From Actinomycetota bacterium (GTDB lineage Bacteria; Actinomycetota; UBA4738; HRBIN12): DNA of 64,000 nt. The notes under the pieces were generated by a model. The model saw only the letters and a program-made list of their open reading frames with translations. It was not told the origin of the DNA and made no database searches. The stretch's first letter is position 1, and each line of letters begins with the position of its first letter. The stretch is from positions 1 to 64,000 of the forward strand of contig DASSCU010000051.1 in assembly GCA_035697485.1 (NCBI GenBank). Reading direction: 5' to 3'. The position numbers and the translations under genes are program-made. Below, in pieces: positions 1 through 7,811 of this stretch.

Positions 1-68
1 GTGTGCTCTCCTCGCGGTAGACGTCGACAACGCGTGCCACACCCGCTGTGAGCAGCGGGCTCCACCGG

Positions 69-140
69 TGGGCGCTAGAGGATTTGAACCTCTGACCTCT
101 TCCGCGTCAAGGAAGCGCTCTCCCCCTGAGCTAAGCGCCC
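69..140 (-). tRNA. tRNA-Val (GAC)
   Basis: Read on the minus strand, this folds as a full cloverleaf: a 7-bp acceptor stem GGCGC-type, a D-arm, the anticodon stem CTTCC/GGAAG enclosing loop TTGACGC, and the T-arm loop TTCAAAT. The anticodon is GAC, which reads valine codon GTC. The discriminator is A and CCA is not fully encoded. It is the last gene of a minus-strand tRNA series that runs Gly remnant, Cys, Val. Confidence 0.93.
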
Positions 141-171
141 GTGTGCCCCCTGATGCTACACGGGAGTGTCG

Positions 172-242
172 AGGCGGGGACCGGAATCGAACCGGTGTAC
201 GAGGCTTTGCAGGCCTCTGCCTAACCACTCGGCCACCCCGCC
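172..242 (-). tRNA. tRNA-Cys (GCA)
   Basis: The minus strand gives a cloverleaf with acceptor GGCGGGG/CCCCGCC and anticodon stem GAGGC/GCCTC around loop CTGCAAA, so the anticodon is GCA (cysteine). The discriminator base is U, as expected for tRNA-Cys. It lies 31 nt upstream of tRNA-Val and 73 nt downstream of a truncated tRNA-Gly copy on the same strand. Confidence 0.94.
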
Positions 243-285
243 GCTGCGTGCCGGCTCGCGGCGGTCAGTCTACGCGACGACGCAC

Positions 286-312
286 GAACGGCCGCCCCGA
301 AGGCGGCCGTTC
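286..312. terminator. 11-bp hairpin between tRNA-Gly remnant and tRNA-Cys
   Basis: A perfect inverted repeat: GAACGGCCGCC (286-296) pairs with GGCGGCCGTTC (302-312) around a 5-nt loop. No T-tract follows on either strand. It could be a U-less terminator or an RNA processing hairpin. It sits directly beside the truncated tRNA-Gly, at the proposed outer edge of an integrated block. Confidence 0.45.
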
Positions 313-315
313 ATC

Positions 316-364
316 GGAGCGGACGACGGGATTCGAACCCGCGACCCCCACCTTGGCAAGGTGG
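316..364 (-). repeat. 3' half of tRNA-Gly, direct repeat of the intact gene (putative att site)
   Basis: These 49 nt are identical to positions 8606-8654, which cover the 3' half of the intact tRNA-Gly(GCC): anticodon stem and loop, variable loop, T-arm, 3' acceptor strand, discriminator and the following CC. The D-arm and 5' acceptor strand are absent here, so no tRNA can form. Both copies lie on the minus strand. A duplicated tRNA 3' end is the usual scar of tyrosine-recombinase integration. The remnant stands in front of tRNA-Cys and tRNA-Val, where an intact tRNA-Gly would complete a Gly-Cys-Val cluster. Confidence 0.8.
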
Positions 365-579
365 GATGACTCGTTCGTCGAGTCGCTTCCTGTCCCGCTG
401 ACCTGCGTGTATGTCCGGAGGCCATCCCATCTGGTCGCGCCTCACCGGTCCTGGACTGCCGAGGTGGGTAGAACAGACGGGTAGAGCGGCCAGTCATCCA
501 AGGTGTTCCAGGCGAACGGGAGCGCTGAAGCAGCCGGACAGGGGGGATGCATAGCGGAACCCGTGTCACACTCCCGGCC

Positions 580-1143
580 ATGGCTGTCCTCACGATCGAC
601 GAATCGTTCCTGGAGCGCTGGAGCCAGCGGTATGCCGACCGCGCGACCGCAGCCGGGGCAGCGTTGGAGCGCCAACTATTCAACGACGTGGGGCCGGCCG
701 CGCGCGCTCGCATGCACCTCGAGATGGACGAGCTGCTCCAGATCGGCAGGTGGAAGGCCGCGCGCTCGGCAAGTCACCTCAGTCGAAACGACCCGATCAA
801 TGTTCGGCATGTCACGAGGGCGGCTTTCGCGCCGAAGGCTGTTGAACGCCTATCGATCCTCACGACGCTCTACGGCGTTCAGGATGCGATGGCGTCGTCG
901 ATCCTCACCGTGTGGAGCCCCGAGCAGTACACGGTCTGGGACGTTCGGGCGATCTGGACGATGCAACAAGCTGGGCTGATAGAAGACCGCGCCCCGTTCG
1001 GCTGGTACCTGATCTCTTGCCGCGCGCTCGCAGACTCGCTCGCTGTTTCGGCGACGGATGTCTCCAAGCTTCGCACCCTCGACCGGGCACTGTGGCAGTA
1101 CAGCAAGGAGAACCAGCCCCCCGTCGTGCGCGGTACTCGGTGA
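580..1143 (+). CDS. Hypothetical protein with a helix-hairpin-helix glycosylase-like segment
   Basis: A 187-aa soluble protein without signal peptide or membrane segment. The middle contains LYGVQDAMASSILTVWSP followed by a DVRA tetrapeptide. The spacing resembles the HhH hairpin (LPGVGPKTA) and following catalytic-Asp region of HhH-GPD and OGG-like DNA glycosylases. The lysine of classical bifunctional enzymes is not obvious. The start at 580 was chosen because MAVLTIDESF is the first plausible N-terminus; an upstream in-frame ATG at 547 has no Shine-Dalgarno sequence. It is the first gene inside the tRNA-Gly-bounded block. A role in DNA repair or defence is only an inference. Confidence 0.6.
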   Translation: MAVLTIDESFLERWSQRYADRATAAGAALERQLFNDVGPAARARMHLEMDELLQIGRWKAARSASHLSRNDPINVRHVTRAAFAPKAVERLSILTTLYGVQDAMASSILTVWSPEQYTVWDVRAIWTMQQAGLIEDRAPFGWYLISCRALADSLAVSATDVSKLRTLDRALWQYSKENQPPVVRGTR

Positions 1144-1598
1144 GTGTGTGCTCGAGTCTCTCGTCGTCGCATAGCTCGCCGTCCCTCGGGAGGTGCTGCA
1201 CAAGGATCGGGAGCATGGCCAGGCTAGCCCGTCACTCCACACGAGCGGGGTTACACATCGCCAGCCTGAGGATTAGTCTCTCGGGACCGACGCAACTCCG
1301 AATCGGTCGGAACCTACAACCCGCAGAAACCGGGGTCCGCGACCTAGGACACCCGTCGGCACGTAGAGGCCCCCGGGCTGCGGTTCCCCGGAGTACGGGG
1401 GTCGCTGCGCGTCTCGACCCGTCTCGTGGATCGTCTCGACCGAACCGTTCGCTCGCGTTCACAACCGCGGGTCTGCCTCGCTGCCACGAGGCTCTCCTGC
1501 CTGATGCGGAGGTCATCACGCAACGCCCGCGGGATGTCATCCGGCGACGGCATCGACACATGGGCATCGCCGGCGATGATGGGAGACGGCCCGACCCC
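1144..1598. other. Gene-poor stretch
   Basis: About 450 nt without a convincing coding region. Open frames here carry arginine/serine-rich, low-information translations typical of chance reading frames in GC-rich DNA. I see no tRNA, clear terminator or operator. It may contain further decayed sequence of the neighbouring DUF4386 remnant. Confidence 0.5.
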
Positions 1599-1809
1599 TT
1601 AACGACGCAGCGACAGCTCCCAGAGGAACTCGGGGATGGTCGCGATCCCTGGAGCGCGTCCCGCTCGAAGAGGCCGAGCATGATGGCGATCCCCGAGAGC
1701 ATGAGCAGCGGCCTCCGATGCGTCCCAGCATCGCCATGCCTGGTGGCACCAATTCGGCTCGGTACATCAGGTAGCCCAGGATCAGGCCGTTCGCGAGGCC
1801 GGCGAAGAA
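1599..1809 (-). pseudogene. Frameshifted C-terminal fragment of a DUF4386 membrane protein
   Basis: Three minus-strand frames, read in order, give one recognisable sequence. FFAGLANGLILGYLMYRAEL comes from 1809 downward. After a shift, PLLMLSGIAIMLGLFERDAL follows. After a second shift, GIATIPEFLWELSL leads to a TAA stop at 1599-1601. Continuous versions of this sequence (ANGLILGYLMYRS..., IGGPLLLLSGIA, ATIPEFxWELSLG) are typical of the C-terminal part of DUF4386 multi-pass membrane proteins. The first two thirds of the family are missing. It is a dead remnant unless the two frame changes are assembly errors. Confidence 0.7.
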
Positions 1810-1952
1810 CCTCGGCCTGGGGCGTGAGCCCCTCGGTTCCGCCGACCAGTCTTCCCGGCCCTCCGTGGCGAGGCTCCTCCGCCGGCTCACCACATGGAGG
1901 GTTCGCACGCCGGCCCATACGGGAGGACCATCCGTCGCGGTCGAGCCGCGCC

Positions 1953-3095
1953 TCAGGAGCCCTGCAGGGTGGACACGTTCGCCGACGGCTCGCGAACGGC
2001 GATCACGTTGAATGCCGGGATCGGCCTACGGAACCCCTTGAGCGTGAGCTCACCTCTGGGCTCCACTTCGACGTCTTCCTCGACCTCCGCGTGGAGACTC
2101 TGGGTGATCAGGACCTGGCCGCCCGTCGCTTCATCGGCGAGCCGCGCTGCGAGGTTGGTCACCGCCCCGATCGCCGCGTAGTCGGAGCGGCCCTCGAACC
2201 CGACCTCGCCGCACGTCGCGTAGCCGAGTGCGATGCCGGCCCCCAGGTCCAGCTCGTAGCCGCGCTTGCGCCACACCGGCGTCAGCGTCGCCATCTCTTC
2301 TCGGAGCGCACACGCGAGCCGAACCGCGCGCAGGGGCGCGTCTGGGATCTCGTGAGGGTCGTTGAAGAAGAGCTGGACCCCGTCGCCTTCGAGGAACCCC
2401 ACGGTCGCGTCGAACCGTTGCACGAGACCGCCGATCACAGAGTGGAACTCCCCGAGCACCTGCATCAGCTCCTCGGGCTCGACCGCGTCGACGAAGCTGG
2501 TCCATCCGCGCAGGTCGGCGAAGAGCATGGCGACCTTGCGGCGATGGCTGCGGAGGATCGCGTCGTCACCCGACGCGACGATCGCGTCGACGAGCTGCGG
2601 AGAGAGGAACCGCCGGAGCTTCCGGACCCGCTCGAGCTCCACGACCTGGTACTGCACCCGCTCCTCGAGCGTTCGATTCAGCTCGGTCAGCTCCACGGCC
2701 TGCGACGTGATCGTGTCGTGGTAGCGCTTGATCCGCAGGAGCGACCGGACCCGCGCGAGCAATTCGTCCTGGTCGAACGGCTTGGCGATCAGATCGTCCG
2801 CGCCCGCCCGGATCGCCTCGGTCTTCTCCGACGTGCTGGCCGTGATCATGATCACGGGCAACATCGCGGTCTCCTCGCGCTCCCGGATCCTGCGACACAC
2901 CGCGTACCCGTCCGGCTGCGGCATCACGACGTCGAGCATCACCAGGTCCGGCTTGGTCGACGCGACGAGCTCCAGCGCGCGCTCGCCGTCGGTCGCGGAG
3001 ACGACGTCGTAGCCGCGCGGCACGAGTATGGCCTCGAGCAGCCGCACGTTCGGAGCAACGTCGTCCACGACCAGGATCCGGCCCTCGCCGCTCAT
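1953..3095 (-). CDS. Response regulator with class III adenylate/guanylate cyclase output
   Basis: 380 aa. Residues 1-120 form a receiver (ILVVDD acidic pocket, phospho-acceptor Asp in LVMLDVVMP, Lys in AKPFD). A short coiled linker (130-165) leads to a class III nucleotide cyclase domain (about 175-360). The cyclase shows both metal aspartates, in AMLFADLRGWTSF and FLEGDGVQLFF, and the YAAIGAVTNLAARL segment with transition-state Asn and Arg. The protein should make cAMP or cGMP when phosphorylated; which nucleotide is not decidable here. Its ATG overlaps the upstream receiver's TGA (ATGA), so the kinase, receiver and cyclase genes are translationally coupled. Confidence 0.88.
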   Translation of the reverse strand: MSGEGRILVVDDVAPNVRLLEAILVPRGYDVVSATDGERALELVASTKPDLVMLDVVMPQPDGYAVCRRIREREETAMLPVIMITASTSEKTEAIRAGADDLIAKPFDQDELLARVRSLLRIKRYHDTITSQAVELTELNRTLEERVQYQVVELERVRKLRRFLSPQLVDAIVASGDDAILRSHRRKVAMLFADLRGWTSFVDAVEPEELMQVLGEFHSVIGGLVQRFDATVGFLEGDGVQLFFNDPHEIPDAPLRAVRLACALREEMATLTPVWRKRGYELDLGAGIALGYATCGEVGFEGRSDYAAIGAVTNLAARLADEATGGQVLITQSLHAEVEEDVEVEPRGELTLKGFRRPIPAFNVIAVREPSANVSTLQGS

Positions 3096-3472
3096 CCGAT
3101 CCGTCCTTCGCAGTGTTGCCGGACGATCCCGATCAGCTCCCGCACGTTCACGGGCTTCGACACGTAGCCGTCGAAGCCCTCCGCCAGGAACCGCTCGCGG
3201 TCCCCCTGCATCGCTTGTGCAGTCAGGGCAAGGACGGGGATCGTCGCCGTGCGCGCGTTCGCCCGCAGTCGATGGAGCGCTTGGACGCCGTCGAGGTCCG
3301 GGAGCTGGACGTCCATCAGCACGAGGTCCGGCGTGTGCTCGGATGCCATGTCGACCGCCTCGCCGCCCGTCGTCGCCTCGAGCGTTCTGAAACCGGTCGC
3401 GACCAGGACGTCACGGAAAAGCTTCATGTTCTTCTCGTTGTCCTCGACGACAAGGATCCGCTCGCCCGTCAT
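3092..3472 (-). CDS. Single-domain response regulator (REC only)
   Basis: 126 aa, a complete receiver with no output domain: ILVVEDNEKN acidic pair, phospho-acceptor Asp in LVLMDVQLPDLDG, Thr switch in LALTAQA and Lys in VSKPVN. It resembles CheY/DivK-type shuttles. It lies between a membrane histidine kinase and a receiver-cyclase and overlaps both by 4 nt, so it may compete for or relay phosphoryl groups from the kinase. A paralogue at 5764-6138 shares the C-terminal RxHCxGRxG ending. Confidence 0.88.
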   Translation of the reverse strand: MTGERILVVEDNEKNMKLFRDVLVATGFRTLEATTGGEAVDMASEHTPDLVLMDVQLPDLDGVQALHRLRANARTATIPVLALTAQAMQGDRERFLAEGFDGYVSKPVNVRELIGIVRQHCEGRIG

Positions 3473-5091
3473 GGCGTGAACGATCCCGCGGGCAGCGCGA
3501 ACGTGAACGTGCTCCCGCGACCGAGCTCGCTCTCGAGCCAGATCCGTCCGCCGTGGAGCTCCACGAACCGCTTCGAGAGCGCGAGGCCCAGGCCGGTTCC
3601 CTCGCGGTGCCCGACGCCCGTCTCGCTCTGCTGGAACTCCTCGAAGATCCGATCCCGATCCTCGGGAGCGATGCCCGGGCCGGTATCGGCGACGGAGACC
3701 CTGACCTCGCCGTTGACCCGCGTCGCGCTCACGTCGACCTCCCCGCCCGCGGGCGTGAACTTCACCGCGTTCGAGAGCAGATTGAAGATGACCTGCTTGA
3801 TCCGTCGCTCGTCTCCGTTGACCGGATCGACCTCCGGATCGGCGGCGAACGCGACGCGGACCCCGTCCTCCGTCGCGCGCTCGCGAACCATCACCACGCC
3901 GCGCTCGAGTGCCTCCCGTAGGGAGAACGGGTGCACCTCGAGCTCGACCTGTCCGGCCTCGACCTTGGAGAGGTCGAGGACGTCGTTGATGAGCGAGAGC
4001 AGATGGTTCCCCGAGGAGGTGATGTCGTCGAGGTACTCCGCCTGCTTCTCGTTCACCGAGCCCACCATCTCGTCGCGCAAAACTTGCGAGAATCCGATGA
4101 CCGCATTCAACGGTGTCCGGAGCTCGTGGGACATGTTGGCCAGGAATTCCGACTTGTGCTGACTTGCTTCCTCGAGCTCCGCGTACACGCTCCGGAGCTC
4201 GTCGTTCATCCGATTGACGTTGGCTGCCAGCGCTCCCAGTTCGTCGCGGTTCTCGACGTCGACGCGCCCCTCGAAGTCTCCCGACGCGATCGCCGCGAGT
4301 CGGACGTCGATGTTCTGGATCGGACCGATGAGCGACCACGACAGGATGAACCCCAGCAACAGCGCGAGCACGAGTGCAGCGGCTGCCACGCCGATGAACA
4401 GCGCCCGCGAGCTCGCGAACGAGCTGGCGTTCCGGGCGATCAGCTCCTCGACCTCGGCCCGCGTCCCGTCCGCCAGGTCCGCGGTGAAGGTCTTGAGGTC
4501 GCTCGAGAGTTTCTCCACTCTCACCCGGATCGGCAGTACCTCGTCGGCTGTGGCGTCCTCCTGGTAGAGGGGGATGAGCTCTTGGTCCAGCACCACCCAA
4601 AGACTGTGGGCGGTGTCCCTGATGGTCTCGAGGTCGCCATGATCCTCAGGGGGCGGCGTGAAGCCCAACTGATCCGCGGCCGTCCCGGCTTCGATGGCGC
4701 GAACCGCGGAGCTCGCGTGTCGGTCGATCGCCTCCAGATTCTCCCGCTGCGGGACCTCCGTCCAGACCTTGTAAAAGTCATCACCCACGTTCTCCGCCAA
4801 GAGGTTGCGGAGGTTCAACACGTCCCTCTGGAGCTGCGCGTAGCCGATCGCTCGCTCCCGGAGCGCTCCGAGACTCGCGACGCGATCGTTCGACTGCCCG
4901 AGGACGAGCTGCCCGAGCAGTCCCACCGCGACGAGGAGCATCGAGGTGCCGACGGACGCGAGCAGGAGCTTCGTGCGAACCGTGACCGGCAGACGGGCGA
5001 CGGCACGGACGAACGGATCGTCGATGCGGCTCAGCGGCCGCCGCTTGTGGACGACAGCCGCTCGCCGCTTGTCAGCACGCGCGTCGGGCAC
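3469..5091 (-). CDS. Membrane sensor histidine kinase with HAMP domain
   Basis: 540 aa. TM1 is near residues 40-62 and TM2 near 232-254. They enclose a roughly 165-residue helical extracytoplasmic sensor resembling four-helix-bundle ligand domains. A HAMP segment and coiled linker follow, then the HisKA box LANMSHELRTPLNAVIGF and a HATPase domain with N box NLLSNAVKFTP, G1 DTGPGI and G2 GTGLGLALS. All catalytic motifs look intact. The gene is 12 nt downstream of a lipoprotein gene and overlaps the receiver gene by ATGA. The N-terminal 25 residues are Arg/Lys-rich and cytoplasmic. The signal it senses is unknown. Confidence 0.92.
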   Translation of the reverse strand: MPDARADKRRAAVVHKRRPLSRIDDPFVRAVARLPVTVRTKLLLASVGTSMLLVAVGLLGQLVLGQSNDRVASLGALRERAIGYAQLQRDVLNLRNLLAENVGDDFYKVWTEVPQRENLEAIDRHASSAVRAIEAGTAADQLGFTPPPEDHGDLETIRDTAHSLWVVLDQELIPLYQEDATADEVLPIRVRVEKLSSDLKTFTADLADGTRAEVEELIARNASSFASSRALFIGVAAAALVLALLLGFILSWSLIGPIQNIDVRLAAIASGDFEGRVDVENRDELGALAANVNRMNDELRSVYAELEEASQHKSEFLANMSHELRTPLNAVIGFSQVLRDEMVGSVNEKQAEYLDDITSSGNHLLSLINDVLDLSKVEAGQVELEVHPFSLREALERGVVMVRERATEDGVRVAFAADPEVDPVNGDERRIKQVIFNLLSNAVKFTPAGGEVDVSATRVNGEVRVSVADTGPGIAPEDRDRIFEEFQQSETGVGHREGTGLGLALSKRFVELHGGRIWLESELGRGSTFTFALPAGSFTP

Positions 5092-5103
5092 AGGCTCGCA
5101 CGC

Positions 5104-5604
5104 CTAGAGCTCGGTCGTGCCGCCGACGAAGTTCGTGATCAGCCACTCCCCGTTGATCCGCGCGACGTCCGCATCGCCGGCCGTGACCGCCACCACCTTA
5201 CTGGTCGCGGCATCCACGAAGTGGCACTCGAAGTGCAGCGTCCCGCGGTCGCCGTTCACCGTGACCTCGAGCTTGTAGGCGGGGTGATCGGAGATCCAGG
5301 TGTTCGCGGGGTCGAACGCCGGCGACTTCTCAAGCCAGAACTCCCGGATCTCGTCCACGCCCACCGCGGTCTCTCCCCCGCCGACGGTGAAGGTCGCGTT
5401 GGGGGAGTACAGGCTCAGCATCAGGTCGATGTCCTTGTCCGATGTGGCCTGGTGGAAATGCTTCTCGAGCTTGTCGATCTCCCACATGTCTTGGAATCGT
5501 CGGGCCTCGGCGTCGGACGAGTCGGCGCTCGAGCCACCACAGGCCACGAGCACGACAGAGAGGAGGAAGATTCCGAGTCCCCCACCGATCACGAGCCTCC
5601 GCAT
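5104..5604 (-). CDS. SnoaL/NTF2-like lipoprotein
   Basis: 166 aa. The start at 5604 (MRRLVIGGG) was chosen because it gives a clean lipoprotein signal with lipobox LVAC and has an AAGGGG ribosome-binding site. Farther upstream starts would put charged residues before the signal. The mature part (EKHFHQATSDKDIDLMLSLY) has the NTF2/SnoaL fold signature used by ligand-binding or small enzymatic domains. It is the first gene of the sensor-kinase operon, so it may deliver a ligand or signal to the kinase's outer domain; that is inference. Confidence 0.72.
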   Translation of the reverse strand: MRRLVIGGGLGIFLLSVVLVACGGSSADSSDAEARRFQDMWEIDKLEKHFHQATSDKDIDLMLSLYSPNATFTVGGGETAVGVDEIREFWLEKSPAFDPANTWISDHPAYKLEVTVNGDRGTLHFECHFVDAATSKVVAVTAGDADVARINGEWLITNFVGGTTEL

Positions 5605-5763
5605 GGCGATACCCCTTCCGCTCAGGCCGCTTGGCCGTCGGCGCTCGACGATGTTCACACCGCCGAGCCGATCCGTCTAGAGGCTAGGGAGCGCGATGGT
5701 CTCGGCCCACCAGGCCAACCGTCCTTGTCTTGGGGATGCCAGCACGGTACGCCCTCGACCTCG

Positions 5764-6138
5764 TCACCCCGTCCTCCCCACGCAGTGACGGCGGACCTGC
5801 TCGGGAAACGTGCTCACGTGGATCGGCTTTTCGAGCCATCCCGCGAAGCCCGCGTCCTCGAGCCAGTCTTCGCTCCCTTCGAGCGATGATGCGCTCATCG
5901 CGACCACCGGGATGAGAGCCGTTCGCTCGTGTGCCGCGAGCCTCCGCGTCGCGTCCACGCCATCCATGTCGGGAAGCCGGAGGTCCATCAGGATCACGTC
6001 AGGCACGTGCTCCCGCGCGAGCGCGATCCCCTGCGCGGCCGTCTCAGCACCGAACGTCCGGAACCCCGCCGCGCCCAGGACATCGAGTGCGAGCTTGAGG
6101 TTCCGGTCGTTATCGTCAACGACGAGGACGCTGGTCAC
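5764..6138 (-). CDS. Single-domain response regulator (REC only), paralogue
   Basis: 124 aa, GTG start. It shows VLVVDDNDRN, the phospho-acceptor in ILMDLRLPDMDG and Lys in EKPI; the Thr switch is replaced by Ser (AMSASS). It is clearly related to the receiver at 3092-3472, including the shared HCxGRxG end, so the two probably arose by duplication within this block. Its start codon is only 17 nt from the divergent NarL-type gene, leaving no room for separate full promoters. Confidence 0.85.
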   Translation of the reverse strand: MTSVLVVDDNDRNLKLALDVLGAAGFRTFGAETAAQGIALAREHVPDVILMDLRLPDMDGVDATRRLAAHERTALIPVVAMSASSLEGSEDWLEDAGFAGWLEKPIHVSTFPEQVRRHCVGRTG

Positions 6139-6143
6139 AGGCG

Positions 6144-6149
6144 TATCCT
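6144..6149 (+). promoter_or_regulatory. -10 element TATCCT, leaderless start for the NarL-type regulator
   Basis: TATCCT ends 6 nt before the ATG at 6156 and no Shine-Dalgarno sequence is present. Transcription would begin at or near the start codon. Confidence 0.5.
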
Positions 6150-6155
6150 CGGGCC

Positions 6156-6821
6156 ATGCCGCTCCGGTTGGTGATCGCCGAGGATCATCTCTTCGTTCGC
6201 GAAGGTGTCCGGCGACTGCTCGAGGCGGACCCTGAGCTCGAGGTCGCGGCGGTGTGCGGCGACCTCGACTCCCTGTTCGCCGCGGTGGAGGCGGAGCGTC
6301 CGGACGTGGTCGTCACCGACATCCGCATGCCGCCCGGCAACAGCGACGAAGGGATCCGGGCGGCAGATCGGCTCCGCACCACCGATCCACACGTAGGCGT
6401 CGTCGTGCTCAGCCAGTACGCGACGCCGAGCTACGCCATCGCCCTCCTGGAGGGTGGCAGCGCCGGGCGCTCCTACCTCCTCAAGGAGCGTGTCCAGGAT
6501 CCGGGCGAGCTCGTGTCTGCGATCCGCGCGGTCGCGAACGGCGGCTCGGTGATCGACCCGATGGTCGTGGAGGCACTGGTCGCGGAGGATGCCCGCGGCG
6601 AGCGGTCGCCGCTCAAGAGCCTGACCGCACGCGAACGCGACGTGCTGCGTGAGATGGCGGCGGGCAAGAGCAACGAGGCGATCGGTGAGTCCCTCTTCCT
6701 CGCCGAGCGGTCGATCGAGAAGGTGATCCATTCGATCTTCCTCAAGCTCGGGCTCACGTGGGAGCCGTCGGTCAACAAGCGGGTCAAGGCCGTGATCCTG
6801 TACCTCGCAGAGAGCGACTAG
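6156..6821 (+). CDS. NarL/FixJ-family response regulator
   Basis: 221 aa. An N-terminal receiver (RLVIAEDHLFVREGVRRLL, phospho-acceptor Asp in VVVTDIRMPP) is joined to a C-terminal LuxR-type HTH (LTARERDVLREMAAGKSNEAI, then SIEKVIHSIFLKLGL). It is a DNA-binding transcription regulator. The gene is convergent with the kinase-like gene at 6824 (2 nt between stops), the probable cognate partner even though the two are not co-transcribed. Confidence 0.9.
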   Translation: MPLRLVIAEDHLFVREGVRRLLEADPELEVAAVCGDLDSLFAAVEAERPDVVVTDIRMPPGNSDEGIRAADRLRTTDPHVGVVVLSQYATPSYAIALLEGGSAGRSYLLKERVQDPGELVSAIRAVANGGSVIDPMVVEALVAEDARGERSPLKSLTARERDVLREMAAGKSNEAIGESLFLAERSIEKVIHSIFLKLGLTWEPSVNKRVKAVILYLAESD

Positions 6822-6823
6822 CG

Positions 6824-7432
6824 TCATCGTGGGAGCGGCAGTGAGCCGGTGACGGTGGTCCGGTCGCCCTCCGACGCGATCGTGACGCGCCCGCCCAACG
6901 CCTCGACGCGATCGTACGGGGCGCGACGCTCCGCTCCCAGGTCGCACTCCGCGACGACCTCGAACGCGAGCGCGCCCTCCTCACCTCGGACGCTCACCAC
7001 CGCCGAAGTGCCGGTCGGCGCGCGCTCCAACGAGTCGAGCACGCAGAAGTAGACGGCGCCGGCGATCTCCGGCGGCACGGTGACGTGCACGTCGACGTCG
7101 ATCCGCACCGCCACGCCTTCGCGGCTCGCCGCCGCGCGGAGCTCCGGGGCCAACCCGCCCGCGTCGAGAAGCGAAGGGATGATCCGGTTGGCGAGCTCCT
7201 GCATCTCCGTCAATGCCCGCCGCGCTTCGCGCTGCAGCTCGTCCAGGAGCGCTCTCGCCGCGGCGGGATCGGACTCCACCGATCGCGCCGCGACCTCGAG
7301 GTTGGCCGCGAGCCCCACCAGGTCCTGCTGCACGCCCTCGTGGAGGGCCCGCTCGATGCCGCGACGTTCGGCATCGGCGACCAGCGCGAGTCGTTTCCGA
7401 GACGCTCGGAGCTCCTCGATCTCGCGGCGCAA
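6824..7432 (-). CDS. HisKA_3-type histidine kinase-like protein with degenerate ATPase domain
   Basis: 202 aa from a TTG start; a CTG at 7474, 7 nt after an AGGAGG, would add 14 residues and may be the real start. The dimerisation box RRGIERALHEGVQQDLVGLA matches NarX/DegS-type kinases, with H followed by E-G instead of D-G. The C-terminal domain keeps the overall shape (YDRVEALGGRVTIASEGDRT) but lacks a recognisable N box and the DxGxG G1 motif. It also lacks sensor and transmembrane regions. ATP binding is doubtful; it may act as a phosphatase or adaptor for the adjacent NarL-type regulator. Confidence 0.7.
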   Translation of the reverse strand: MRREIEELRASRKRLALVADAERRGIERALHEGVQQDLVGLAANLEVAARSVESDPAAARALLDELQREARRALTEMQELANRIIPSLLDAGGLAPELRAAASREGVAVRIDVDVHVTVPPEIAGAVYFCVLDSLERAPTGTSAVVSVRGEEGALAFEVVAECDLGAERRAPYDRVEALGGRVTIASEGDRTTVTGSLPLPR

Positions 7433-7811
7433 CCCATCGAGGGTTGGCTGCTCGTCGCTCTGGTCGATCTCCAGCGGATGCCCTCCTGCGCCTGGGTCCC
7501 CGGCAGTTGTCCGTCATCGCTCGGGCGGCGTCAAGCGGCCCAGCACGGTATCGAGCCGGGATGGCAGCATCCCGGCGCTCGCCAGGCCGCCACCGTAGAG
7601 CCGGCCGGAACGACCTCGTAGCGTCGCGATGGACGAGCGCTCATCGCGCATCGAGAAAGGGGGGGAAGGCGATGAAGCTCAGCTCCGAGCGGGTTGACCC
7701 AGAACGAACCGGTCCCTGCGGCCGAGAAATGGCCGGGTTGGCGCAATCTCGTGGACCTCCTCGGCGGCCATTCCGGTCGAAACCAGCTCGCTTCGAAGGA
7801 AGGACGCCAAC
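7433..7811. other. Non-coding gap before the cupin gene
   Basis: About 380 nt with no supported gene. It contains the possible AGGAGG/CTG start region of the kinase-like gene and, near 7795-7804, an AAGGAAGGA ribosome-binding site for the cupin gene. A short plus-strand open frame from 7694 overlaps the cupin gene in another frame and matches nothing I recognise. Confidence 0.45.

Noticed and set aside
912-3167. Plus-strand open frame of 751 codons
   Set aside because: It crosses the DUF4386 remnant and lies antisense to the receiver-cyclase gene; no domain is recognisable.
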